64,000 nt of DNA, taken from the NCBI RefSeq assembly GCF_006335145.1, contig NZ_VDMN01000001.1:1488001-1552000 (forward strand). Direction: 5' to 3'. Positions within the stretch are counted from its first letter, which is position 1; each line of letters begins with the position of its first letter. The position numbers were made by a program, and so were the translations under genes. Source of the stretch: Aliirhizobium smilacinae (GTDB lineage: Bacteria > Pseudomonadota > Alphaproteobacteria > Rhizobiales > Rhizobiaceae). This document shows positions 59,501 to 64,000 of the stretch, piece after piece. Under the pieces are notes generated by a model. The model made no database searches, was not told where the DNA came from, and saw only the letters and a program-made list of their open reading frames with translations.

Positions 59501-60880
59501 CTGCGCGGTCTTCAACACATCGACCTGATCCGTCGACAAGGCAGCCACGGCACTCGCGCTCAGGGATGCAATCTGGGCAGTCGCCAGTGATGCCATGACT
59601 GCCGTCGACAGCCCGGCCACCGCCTTGTTGCTGAGCGCGGCCATCTCGGCAGTCGAGAATGTCGCCAGATCATCGGCGCCAAGAGACGACACCTGATCCG
59701 ATGACAGGACCTTGATCTGGATCGAGGTCAGAGCTTCAACCTGACTGGTCGAAAGTGCTGCAACCTGATCGGTGGTAAGCCCAAGGATGGATTTCGTACT
59801 CAGGGCGGCAATCTGCGCCGGTGTCAGTCCCGCAATGTCTCCCGTTGAAAAGGCGACGATCTGCGTTGCCTTAAACGCCGACATCTGAACCGTCGTCAAC
59901 GCTGCAATCTGCTTAGTCGAGAGCGCATTGATCTGATCGGTGGTCAGACTGGATATGCTTCCGGTGCTGAGCGAGGCAATCTGCACGGTGGTCAAAGCGC
60001 CGACCTGCACTGTGCTGAGCGCCGCAACCTGCAGAGCTTTCAAGGCCCCCATCTGCGTTGACGTCAATGCCGCGACCTGGCCGGTGGAGAATGCAGCGAT
60101 CTGGGTAGTTGTCAGGCTCGCGATAAGCGCCGTGTTGGCGGCGGCGAGCTGCGCGGACGAAAGGGCGGAAATCTGGGCTGTCGACAGGCCGGGGGCCGCA
60201 CCATTGCTGAGCGCCGCGACGCTTGCCGTCGACAAGGCAGCAATGTCGTTGGTTCCAAGGACAGCCACCTGCAAGGACTTGAGAGCACCAACCTGCGTGG
60301 TGGTCAAAGCAGCAACCTGCCCGGTGGACAAGGCCACGATCTGGTCGGTCGTCAGCCTTGAAATTGCTCCGGTGGACAGCGAGGCGACCTGTGCCGTCGT
60401 CAACGAAGCCACGACTTCGGTTCTAAGACCGACAACCGCTGTCGCGCTGATGGCGGCCATGTCCGCTGTCGAAAAAGTCGCGAGATCCTCGGGCGTCAGC
60501 GCTGCGAGCTGGGCGGAAGTCAGGGAACCAACCTGCGACGACGTCAGGGCTTCGGCCTGATCCGTGGACAATGCCTGCAATTGGGCGGTTGTCAGCGCTG
60601 CGACCTGACCGGTGCTCAGGCTTTCGATCGCAACCTTGCTGAGAACGGCAAGCTGATCCATCGTCAGACCGACGATCGCGTTGGTTGCAATCGCGCTCAG
60701 CTGACGGGAATCCATCGTTTCGATGTCTTCCGTATCCATCGCCGAAATCTGCTCGGAAGACAGGGCCTTGATCTGGGCCGTGGATAGTGACGCCACGTCC
60801 TCGGTAGTCCATGCCGCAACTGCCGTCGTCGAAAGCGACCTGATCTGGGTGACGCTGAGCGAGGAAATGGTAGTAGTCAT
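53561..60880 (-). CDS. Giant octapeptide-repeat protein (2439 aa)
   Basis: A 2439-residue protein made of seven starting residues (MTTTISS) and then exactly 304 octapeptides in one register, ending in a complete octad (IISLYLAA). Consensus L-[ST]-[ST]-x-[QDA]-[IVL]-x-[AGS]; about 30% is Ser/Thr and about as much Ala. I found no Cys, and the only Trp I noticed is at residue 24. There is no signal peptide, membrane span, RTX or known adhesin domain. [ST]-x-x-[QDE] at positions 2-5 fits an N-capping box, so each octad may be a short capped helix in a solenoid, though a beta-solenoid cannot be excluded. First and last octads are less regular (WTTEDVAS, MDTEDIET; MSSAQRDT, LIETHMAA), as for end caps. 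It lies where flhA is usually found after fliQ and converges with a GT41 gene. Possibly a flagellum-linked or surface protein; family not recognised. Confidence 0.85.
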   Translation of the reverse strand: MTTTISSLSVTQIRSLSTTAVAAWTTEDVASLSTAQIKALSSEQISAMDTEDIETMDSRQLSAIATNAIVGLTMDQLAVLSKVAIESLSTGQVAALTTAQLQALSTDQAEALTSSQVGSLTSAQLAALTPEDLATFSTADMAAISATAVVGLRTEVVASLTTAQVASLSTGAISRLTTDQIVALSTGQVAALTTTQVGALKSLQVAVLGTNDIAALSTASVAALSNGAAPGLSTAQISALSSAQLAAANTALIASLTTTQIAAFSTGQVAALTSTQMGALKALQVAALSTVQVGALTTVQIASLSTGSISSLTTDQINALSTKQIAALTTVQMSAFKATQIVAFSTGDIAGLTPAQIAALSTKSILGLTTDQVAALSTSQVEALTSIQIKVLSSDQVSSLGADDLATFSTAEMAALSNKAVAGLSTAVMASLATAQIASLSASAVAALSTDQVDVLKTAQIAALTTAQVAALTSVQLAVLNSADLAAFSTANIAALTSRSITGLSTSAMASLSTGQIAALSTAVVGKLSSAQMEVLSVAQTQALTAVQVKVLSATQLATLTSQQLATFSTDDMAAITSAAISGLSANVIASLSTAQIAALAAGTIGGLTTEQLDSLSTAQIKVLSTDQITALRTSQIGALGTDGIAVLSATQIAALSAATVSRLTVAQVAALNSSQAEALTTAQIKTLSSAQIAALDAEDVATFSTAEMAVLTTAAVQGLSTATLQALSTAQIAALTTVAVAKMTTEQVAALSSDKIAALTTAQIAALSSSQLGAIDAESFLALSAKSLASISSAAMAGLPTSTIAALSKVQVAALGATAIAALSTAQIAVLSSDQASALSTTQIKALTSKQIGALSTEALVSLNSGQVASLTTAAFATLSTDQIAALSSAQFAALSTAQVAALTSVQVGALAPETIAAFSPARLAVLNTGAVAALSTDVIAALSTAQVAALSTAGIASLTTNQIAALSTAQVDALSTLQISVLKTSQIAALSTADLATFSPADIAAIGAKAIAGLSSSAINSLTSEQIGALGVTAIANLTSDQIDTLSSAQIGALSTKQVAALTSAQVAALSDTAVGQFSSAQIAALSTAGLKGLSEDHIAALTPAQISALSTVQMATLSSVQIAAFGTNDIAALSTAQVAALSTAGVAGLSTRQVAALSTAQVDALTATQIAVLSLDQIEVLDPADIATFSTKEMAAISSSAISGLSTSALASLSTAQIAALSASGMTGLTTGQISALLTSQVSSLTTKQISSLSAAQAAALGTDDIAALSTAQVSSFSTAGISGLTTKQVAALSTAHAGALTSVQVAALSSAQIAVIGTENIKTFSTSDVAAIHTDAISSLTTAVIASLSTGQIASLSTTAVASLTTKQIAALSTGQIAALSSKQVGALTSQQIAALGADDLEALSSSALSAISSGAIAGLSTDTLASLSTEMVAGLGTSAIAGLTTRQIATLSTGQVEALTTRQMGALNSYQAAALSTADLAVLTTGQIAALSTAGISGLSSSQIEALTTAQTEALTATQVASLTSKQVAALGADDLALFATREIAALSSSAVAGLSSATLGSLSTDLIAALSTAAITSLSTAQMAAFSTTQLAAMTSTQVSALNSKQLEALGTTYIASLSTEEIAGLSTAVIAGLSTAQIATLSTAQAEALSSSQIAVLNSNQIAALGSDDLALFTTREIAALSASAIAGLSTAVLASLTSDKIEALSFSSIAALSTTQVTALGSNQLEALTTAQIGHLSSRQIAALGTAGISTLSTAQIAAMGTAGLAGLTSAQVTAMSTSQVEALTSTQVAVLTSAQLAALGADDLAVFSTKELAVLGSAAIAGLSTTVLAALSTEQVASLSSAAIGGLTTGQVAALSNAQIDALTTAQMGALGSKQIAVLSTDSIAGLSTGQIAALGTGGIAGLTAAQITALSTSQVEALTSMQIGALNSAQVAAFGTDDLEVFSTADIAALSSSGVAGLTTTVLAALSTEQIAHLSAAGIAGLTSSQISALSTVQAEALTATQIAALSSRQISALGLDDLATFTTDEIAAISSAAISGLSTATVAALTTEQIAALGTAAISGLTTGQIAALSLDQLETFSTAQIGVLSSSQVAVLTTTEIAALTTAQIAALSTAGIAGLTSDQTGALTLDQISVLSTTQIAALTSTAISGLTADDLESFSTEKLAAISSTAIAGLSTTFIAALSTQELAALGTAGISGLTSAQVDALTAEHLDSLSTAQIAAFSSAGLAGLTTDDLASFSTTDLAAIGTAAIKGLSTAIIASLTTAQIGALSASQVGGLNYNQIVALSTAQVAELTTAQIGALSALQAAALGTDDIAVLTTGEIAALGTGAISGLTTSVISSLTTAQAEALSPTQVNALTSNQLAALSNDGLATFSTADIAAFNSAALPGLSTESIVAMSSAQRDTLIETHMAALSPAQVSAIISLYLAA
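53564..60859 (-). repeat. 304-unit coding tandem array of 24 bp with 240/168-bp modules
   Basis: 7296 bp of 24-bp units with no indel. Above the octad, units fall into modules of 10 octads (opening with an F-[STA]-[TP]-x-x-[MLIV]-A-[AV] octad, then two octads without Gln at position 5) and 7 octads (opening LSTAQIAA-like, then an LSTAGIAG-like octad), most ending LGADDLAx. In the later half they alternate, giving 17 octads = 408 bp: FATREIAA (about 56230) and FTTREIAA (about 55822) are 408 bp apart. Units differ mainly at third codon positions between copies, so the array looks old and kept by selection rather than recently expanded. Confidence 0.9.
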
Positions 60881-61235
60881 GTGCAGAGCCTTGACGCTTG
60901 ATCAAATGCTTAAAACAAACCCGAAGAACGTCTTCTCCGGCATGGTGAACAATGCGAGGAAACCAAATCCGGCCGCCCCCTCCCCCAGGAATGGCGAGCT
61001 ACAACCGGCGTTCATGCCGATGACATCAGAAGCTGTAAGGGGGCCGACTTGCGCGAAGCTGAAGTTTTGTTCCAGCCCGGCAGAAAACATGACTGAATAT
61101 CAACTTTAATAAAGATGGCCCGAACCGATGCCGGATCTCAGTGGTTTCAAGCCATTGCGCAAGCGAAGCCGGTTCCTGCTGTGCGGGAATTGCTTTTGAT
61201 CAGTCGAGGTGTCAGTGGCTGAAGCGTTGCGGGGT
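60881..61235. other. Intergenic region between fliQ and the octad gene
   Basis: 355 bases with no convincing gene. An AT-rich patch at about 61088-61120 (minus strand TTTATTAAAGTTGATATTC) could hold the promoter of the octad gene, leaving a leader of some 200 bases. A 62-residue frame at 60902-61090 on the minus strand has no ribosome-binding site or domain and I do not call it. No flhA sequence is visible. Confidence 0.4.
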
Positions 61236-61502
61236 TCAGAACCCGCTTTGCACGCGCGAAAAAACCAGATCGGCAAACAAGGCGATCTGGCCACCGATAA
61301 AGGACGCCGACAGGCCGATGACGACCATGACCGCAACGATCTTTGGCACGAAGGTAAGCGTCATTTCCTGAACCTGTGTCAGTGCCTGGATCAGCGCGAT
61401 CGTGACGCCGACAATCATGCCGGCAAGGACGGCTGGTCCCGCTGCAATGAGGATCGTCCAGATGGCGTTGCGCATAATATCCAGCGCATCGGCCTCATTC
61501 AT
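61236..61502 (-). CDS. fliQ: Flagellar export apparatus protein FliQ
   Basis: An 88-residue integral membrane component of the flagellar type III export gate, with two spans at about residues 14-36 and 50-76 and the family blocks PAVLAGMIVGVTIALIQALT and QVQEMTLTFVPKIVAV. Length is typical (88-90 aa). It follows flgD by 86 bases. In relatives the next gene is flhA and then fliR; here it is the octad-repeat gene, so the export-gate genes must continue elsewhere. Confidence 0.95.
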   Translation of the reverse strand: MNEADALDIMRNAIWTILIAAGPAVLAGMIVGVTIALIQALTQVQEMTLTFVPKIVAVMVVIGLSASFIGGQIALFADLVFSRVQSGF

Positions 61503-61588
61503 GACATTCTACCCTTCATAGGCGCCTGGACGGCCGCACGTTCGTCGTACACCGACCGTCCCAGCTCTAAGGGATTCGCAAGCTCAAT

Positions 61589-62038
61589 TTAAGTGGAAGT
61601 TTCGCTTGTCGTCGTGGTTTTCGCAGTGGAGATCGTTATCCCCTCTCCGATGCTGATTTCCTTGCCATCCACGGTCTTGGCCGTGAGACCGTCGGACGTC
61701 ACTTCGACCGATGCGACAACGCCGGTGGTCTTGCCATCAGCGCTGGTAATCGTCTTGCCGATATAGTTCGACGCGTTCGACAGGTTGGACTGGCTGATCA
61801 AGCTTTCCAGATTGGAGTTCGTCTTGATCGTCTGCTCGACCTGCGAGAATGTCGCAAGCTGCGAAACCTGCTCGGTCGCATCCATCGGATCGGTCGGATC
61901 CTGGTTCTGCATCTGGGTGATCAGCAGCTTGAGAAAGCTGTTGTAATCCAGCGATGCAGCGGCCGAAGCGCTGGCCGAGGCGGATGTCGAAGTGGACGCC
62001 GTCGATGTCGTCGACGTCGCGGAAGTGACGGTCACCAT
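61589..62038 (-). CDS. flgD: Flagellar hook-capping protein FlgD
   Basis: A 149-residue FlgD, the scaffold that caps the growing hook. After a Ser/Thr/Ala-rich N-terminus comes the family core [20 protein letters not shown] and [20 protein letters not shown], then a short C-terminal beta domain. It lacks the longer tudor/FnIII domains of enteric FlgD, as usual in rhizobia. Its ATG lies within the end of flbT (7-base overlap), so translation is coupled. Confidence 0.94.
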   Translation of the reverse strand: MVTVTSATSTTSTASTSTSASASASAAASLDYNSFLKLLITQMQNQDPTDPMDATEQVSQLATFSQVEQTIKTNSNLESLISQSNLSNASNYIGKTITSADGKTTGVVASVEVTSDGLTAKTVDGKEISIGEGITISTAKTTTTSETST

Positions 62039-62478
62039 AGAGCAATTTCCTTTCGCAGTTCCATAACCGCTGCGGGCGTGATCTCATTCTTGTTGAGAAT
62101 GGCTTCCTCGACCGGATAAAGGGTGCGGATGGCCTTGAGCGCATCGAAGGGGCGGCCCGACGAGACCATGCTGTCGATCCGCTTCAGTTCAGAACGAACT
62201 TCCTCGTTCTGGAAGCAGGCGACCAGCATGATGATCGACTTGCGGAAGAGCGCCATAGAGTGCTCTTTGCCTTCCGGATTGATCAGCATCATCTGGGCGA
62301 TGAAATAAAGCTGCCGAAGCGGCGTCGTGGTTTGCTCCGGCTGAAGCACATGGTTTTCCAGGAGGAACGTCACGTCGTTGAGGAATTCGATCGAAACCTT
62401 CCGATCCACCCGAAGGACGGCACCGTTGACGAAGATCTTTTCCCCGGATTTCAGCGAGAGGCGTAGCGTACTTTTCAT
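62032..62478 (-). CDS. flbT: Flagellin synthesis regulator FlbT
   Basis: A 148-residue FlbT, a post-transcriptional regulator of flagellin mRNA known in alphaproteobacteria. Recognisable are the N-terminal [20 protein letters not shown] and [20 protein letters not shown], and later [14 protein letters not shown]. It overlaps flaF upstream by four bases (ATGA) and flgD downstream by seven. FlbT and FlaF act together on flagellin translation. Confidence 0.95.
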   Translation of the reverse strand: MKSTLRLSLKSGEKIFVNGAVLRVDRKVSIEFLNDVTFLLENHVLQPEQTTTPLRQLYFIAQMMLINPEGKEHSMALFRKSIIMLVACFQNEEVRSELKRIDSMVSSGRPFDALKAIRTLYPVEEAILNKNEITPAAVMELRKEIALW

Positions 62479-62822
62479 TTAAGTCCATCCCGAATGATGA
62501 TGGTTATGTCGATGATACCTTGGTAGTTGGTGGAGGTACGTCGGCGAATGTTTTCCAACTCCTTCAGTATCCATATTGCGATCGATATGAGATTGGCTCT
62601 GACTTCCACACTGAGCTGGTTATCGGCGCTCCGGAGATCCTCGATCAACCTTATCCATACCCGTCTTGTGTAATAGACAGCCTCGATCGAATCCTTGTCG
62701 TATTTGGCGCTTTGTTTCGCCACTTCCAAAAGCTCGATCGACCTTGCCAGGATCTGACGTTCTCGTTCGCGGGCAACAGTGAGATCATCCTCCATGATCT
62801 CCGCGTATGAAAACTGAAACAT
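62475..62822 (-). CDS. flaF: Flagellar biosynthesis regulator FlaF
   Basis: A 115-residue all-helical FlaF, partner of FlbT and required for flagellin secretion or stability in alphaproteobacteria. It reads [20 protein letters not shown], then [20 protein letters not shown], as in the family. The ATG has AAGGG upstream. It lies 46 bases after flgL and overlaps flbT by four bases. Confidence 0.94.
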   Translation of the reverse strand: MFQFSYAEIMEDDLTVARERERQILARSIELLEVAKQSAKYDKDSIEAVYYTRRVWIRLIEDLRSADNQLSVEVRANLISIAIWILKELENIRRRTSTNYQGIIDITIIIRDGLK

Positions 62823-62868
62823 TCAATTACCCTTCATGGTAGAGCGCGCATCGTCCACATGCCGATGA

Positions 62869-63897
62869 CTAGAGATAATCCGCGAGGCTCAAGCCTAAGA
62901 TTCGAGAGGTGATCGAGTAAGAGGTTTCGACCTGGTTCAGCAGCGTCGACAGGCGCACAGAGGCCTCCTCCGTGTCCACACCCACCAAGCCCGTCAGCTG
63001 CGTATCGATGATCGTGATCTGGTTGTTCATGTATGTATTCGCTTTGTCGATGCGTTCCTGCGACAAACCAATTGCTGACTGCTGAGCAGTCACGCCGGAG
63101 ATTGCGGTGCCGGCATATTGCGTTGCCTTCTGGCTAACCACGGACAAGGCTCCGCTTCCGAGGCCGGCATTCGATAGCTGCGACGCTATCACAGAAGCGA
63201 GAACAAGGTTCTTGAAACCTTCGGAATTGGCGCTGGTGGATGTCGGTACGGTTTCCGAAGAGCTTATGCGCGTCATCATTACCGTGTCAGACGCGTTGGT
63301 CCAGGACGCCCAGTCGAAAGACGTTTCATAATCGGACAGAAACTGGCTCATCTGAGTGGCAGTGACATCGCTCGGGGAAGCGATTCCGTTTGCCGTCCTG
63401 AAGGCACCGAATGCCGTATTGAAGTCGTCAGTAACGTTGTCGATGAAGTCATCGTCGAACGTCTGCACATCCGTGGATATGCCGGAGAAAAGGTATTCGC
63501 CGTTGACGGCGGTGTTCGCATAGCTGACGAAATTCTCAAGAACCGACTTTGCGCTGTCGGCGGAAACCTTGAGGCTGTTGACGTCGGAATTGCCGCTCAG
63601 GGCGGTCAAGGCATCCAGCAGCGTCTGCCCCGCATCCGAGATGTTGGTCAGTGCGAGCTGCGACCCTTCCATTCTCGTCTCGGCGAAGGAATTCGAGGCG
63701 ATGACAGACTTGAGGCGGCTGCTCTCGCGCGAATAATCCAGGCTTGTCGAGGTGCGGGTTCCGAGTTCCAGCCCGACATCCGAGTAGGTGCCGGTCACCG
63801 CTTCGTCCTGCAGCTTGGTGATCTCCGTCATCGCGGTGGAGACGGTGGACTGCATGGACTGACTAATGGCGAGGGATGAGATAGACGTTGTTTTCAT
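62869..63897 (-). CDS. flgL: Flagellar hook-associated protein 3 FlgL
   Basis: A 342-residue FlgL, the junction protein between hook and filament. The flagellin-like N-terminal helix region (LAISQSMQSTVSTAMTEITK) and C-terminal helix (LLNQVETSYSITSRILGLSL) are intact, with VNGEYLFSGISTDVQTFDDD typical of FlgL in the middle. It starts two bases after the flgK stop codon, with only a weak site of its own, so it is probably translated by coupling to flgK. Confidence 0.94.
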   Translation of the reverse strand: MKTTSISSLAISQSMQSTVSTAMTEITKLQDEAVTGTYSDVGLELGTRTSTSLDYSRESSRLKSVIASNSFAETRMEGSQLALTNISDAGQTLLDALTALSGNSDVNSLKVSADSAKSVLENFVSYANTAVNGEYLFSGISTDVQTFDDDFIDNVTDDFNTAFGAFRTANGIASPSDVTATQMSQFLSDYETSFDWASWTNASDTVMMTRISSSETVPTSTSANSEGFKNLVLASVIASQLSNAGLGSGALSVVSQKATQYAGTAISGVTAQQSAIGLSQERIDKANTYMNNQITIIDTQLTGLVGVDTEEASVRLSTLLNQVETSYSITSRILGLSLADYL

Positions 63898-63899
63898 GA

Positions 63900-64000
63900 C
63901 TAGCTAGCCGCCTGCATCAGTGCGCTGAGCATTTCGTCAATCGTCGAAAGCAGTTTCGTGGCTGCCTTGTAGGACTGCTCGATGTCCAGCAGGAGAATAA
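63900..64000 (-). CDS. flgK: Flagellar hook-associated protein 1 FlgK, C-terminal end (partial)
   Basis: The last 32 residues of FlgK enter from the right edge: LLDIEQSYKAATKLLSTIDE followed by MLSALMQAAS and a TAG at 63900-63902. This is the conserved C-terminal D0 helix of FlgK (compare QxYxAxAKVIxTxDEML). The rest of the gene lies outside the window. It heads the flgK-flgL-flaF-flbT-flgD-fliQ run. Confidence 0.9.
   Translation of the reverse strand, partial: ILLLDIEQSYKAATKLLSTIDEMLSALMQAAS

Noticed and set aside
53583..60560. Many + strand frames of 70-350 codons across the octad gene
   Set aside because: They repeat with the 24-bp period of the minus-strand gene and have no independent start signals, so they are shadows.
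53564..60859. CRISPR array
   Set aside because: The regular 24-bp spacing is continuous coding repeat without unique spacers, so it is not CRISPR.
53561..60880. RTX toxin, pentapeptide-repeat or TAL-effector identity for the octad protein
   Set aside because: No GGxGxD nonapeptides, period is 8 not 5, and the LTPxQ-like look of some octads covers only a few residues of the 34-residue TAL repeat.
60902..61090. 62-residue minus-strand frame upstream of the octad gene, or a remnant of flhA
   Set aside because: No ribosome-binding site, no similarity to FlhA's membrane N-terminus, and no domain.

Overview
The window is 64 kb of chromosome from a Rhizobiaceae alphaproteobacterium (Agrobacterium/Rhizobium/Sinorhizobium group). 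The evidence is the flgK-flgL-flaF-flbT-flgD-fliQ order with the alphaproteobacterial regulators FlaF and FlbT, a zwf-pgl-edd Entner-Doudoroff operon, the aglEFGAK alpha-glucoside operon, a PdhS-type cell-cycle kinase, an alphaproteobacterial tRNA-His (G1:U72, A73), and two RIME-like intergenic palindromic repeats. Coding density is high, with no prophage, insertion sequence or CRISPR array.

Layout. 0-4.5 kb: a 42-aa membrane protein, mmsA with a divergent LysR regulator, a small XRE protein behind an attenuator-like leader, a hypothetical gene, and a 0.7-kb stretch without a convincing gene. 4.6-11 kb: phosphoketolase, a chemoreceptor, an SDR/AraC divergent pair, tRNA-His. 11-20.4 kb: phasin, a 1402-aa PdhS-like kinase, acetoacetyl-CoA synthetase, an AsmA-like protein. 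20.4-34.6 kb: the putrescine importer potFGHI, an ScfR/RamB-type regulator divergent from aceA, a Cache-type chemoreceptor, a HI0933-type flavoprotein, and puuA-puuB. 34.7-40.8 kb: zwf-pgl-edd, a cysteine hydrolase divergent from a GlxA-type regulator, and a PilZ-like protein. 40.9-48.6 kb: the agl operon and folD. 48.7-61 kb: a Wzz/GumC-like membrane protein, a 212-aa protein, a TPR-GT41 glycosyltransferase, and a 2439-aa repeat protein. 61.2-64 kb: flagellar genes running off the right edge.

How the genes fit together. Much of the left two thirds is carbon and nitrogen supply: putrescine uptake and gamma-glutamylation, C2/C4 and PHB metabolism (aceA, acsA2, phasin), the ED and phosphoketolase routes, and alpha-glucoside uptake. 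xfp and zwf share a 15-bp AATCGATT-centred motif at almost the same distance from their start codons, which suggests a common LacI-type regulator.

The most unusual object is the 2439-aa protein at 53561-60880. After seven residues it consists entirely of 304 octapeptides (consensus L-[ST]-[ST]-x-[QDA]-[IVL]-x-[AGS]) in one unbroken register. The octads are grouped into 10- and 7-octad modules; in the later half these alternate as 17-octad (136-aa, 408-bp) super-repeats. The gene lies directly downstream of fliQ, where related genomes have flhA, and is convergent with a GT41 O-GlcNAc-transferase-like gene. I suggest a secreted or surface Ser/Thr-rich solenoid that may be exported with the flagellar system and glycosylated by its neighbour. 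The repeat architecture is read directly from sequence; export and glycosylation are inference.
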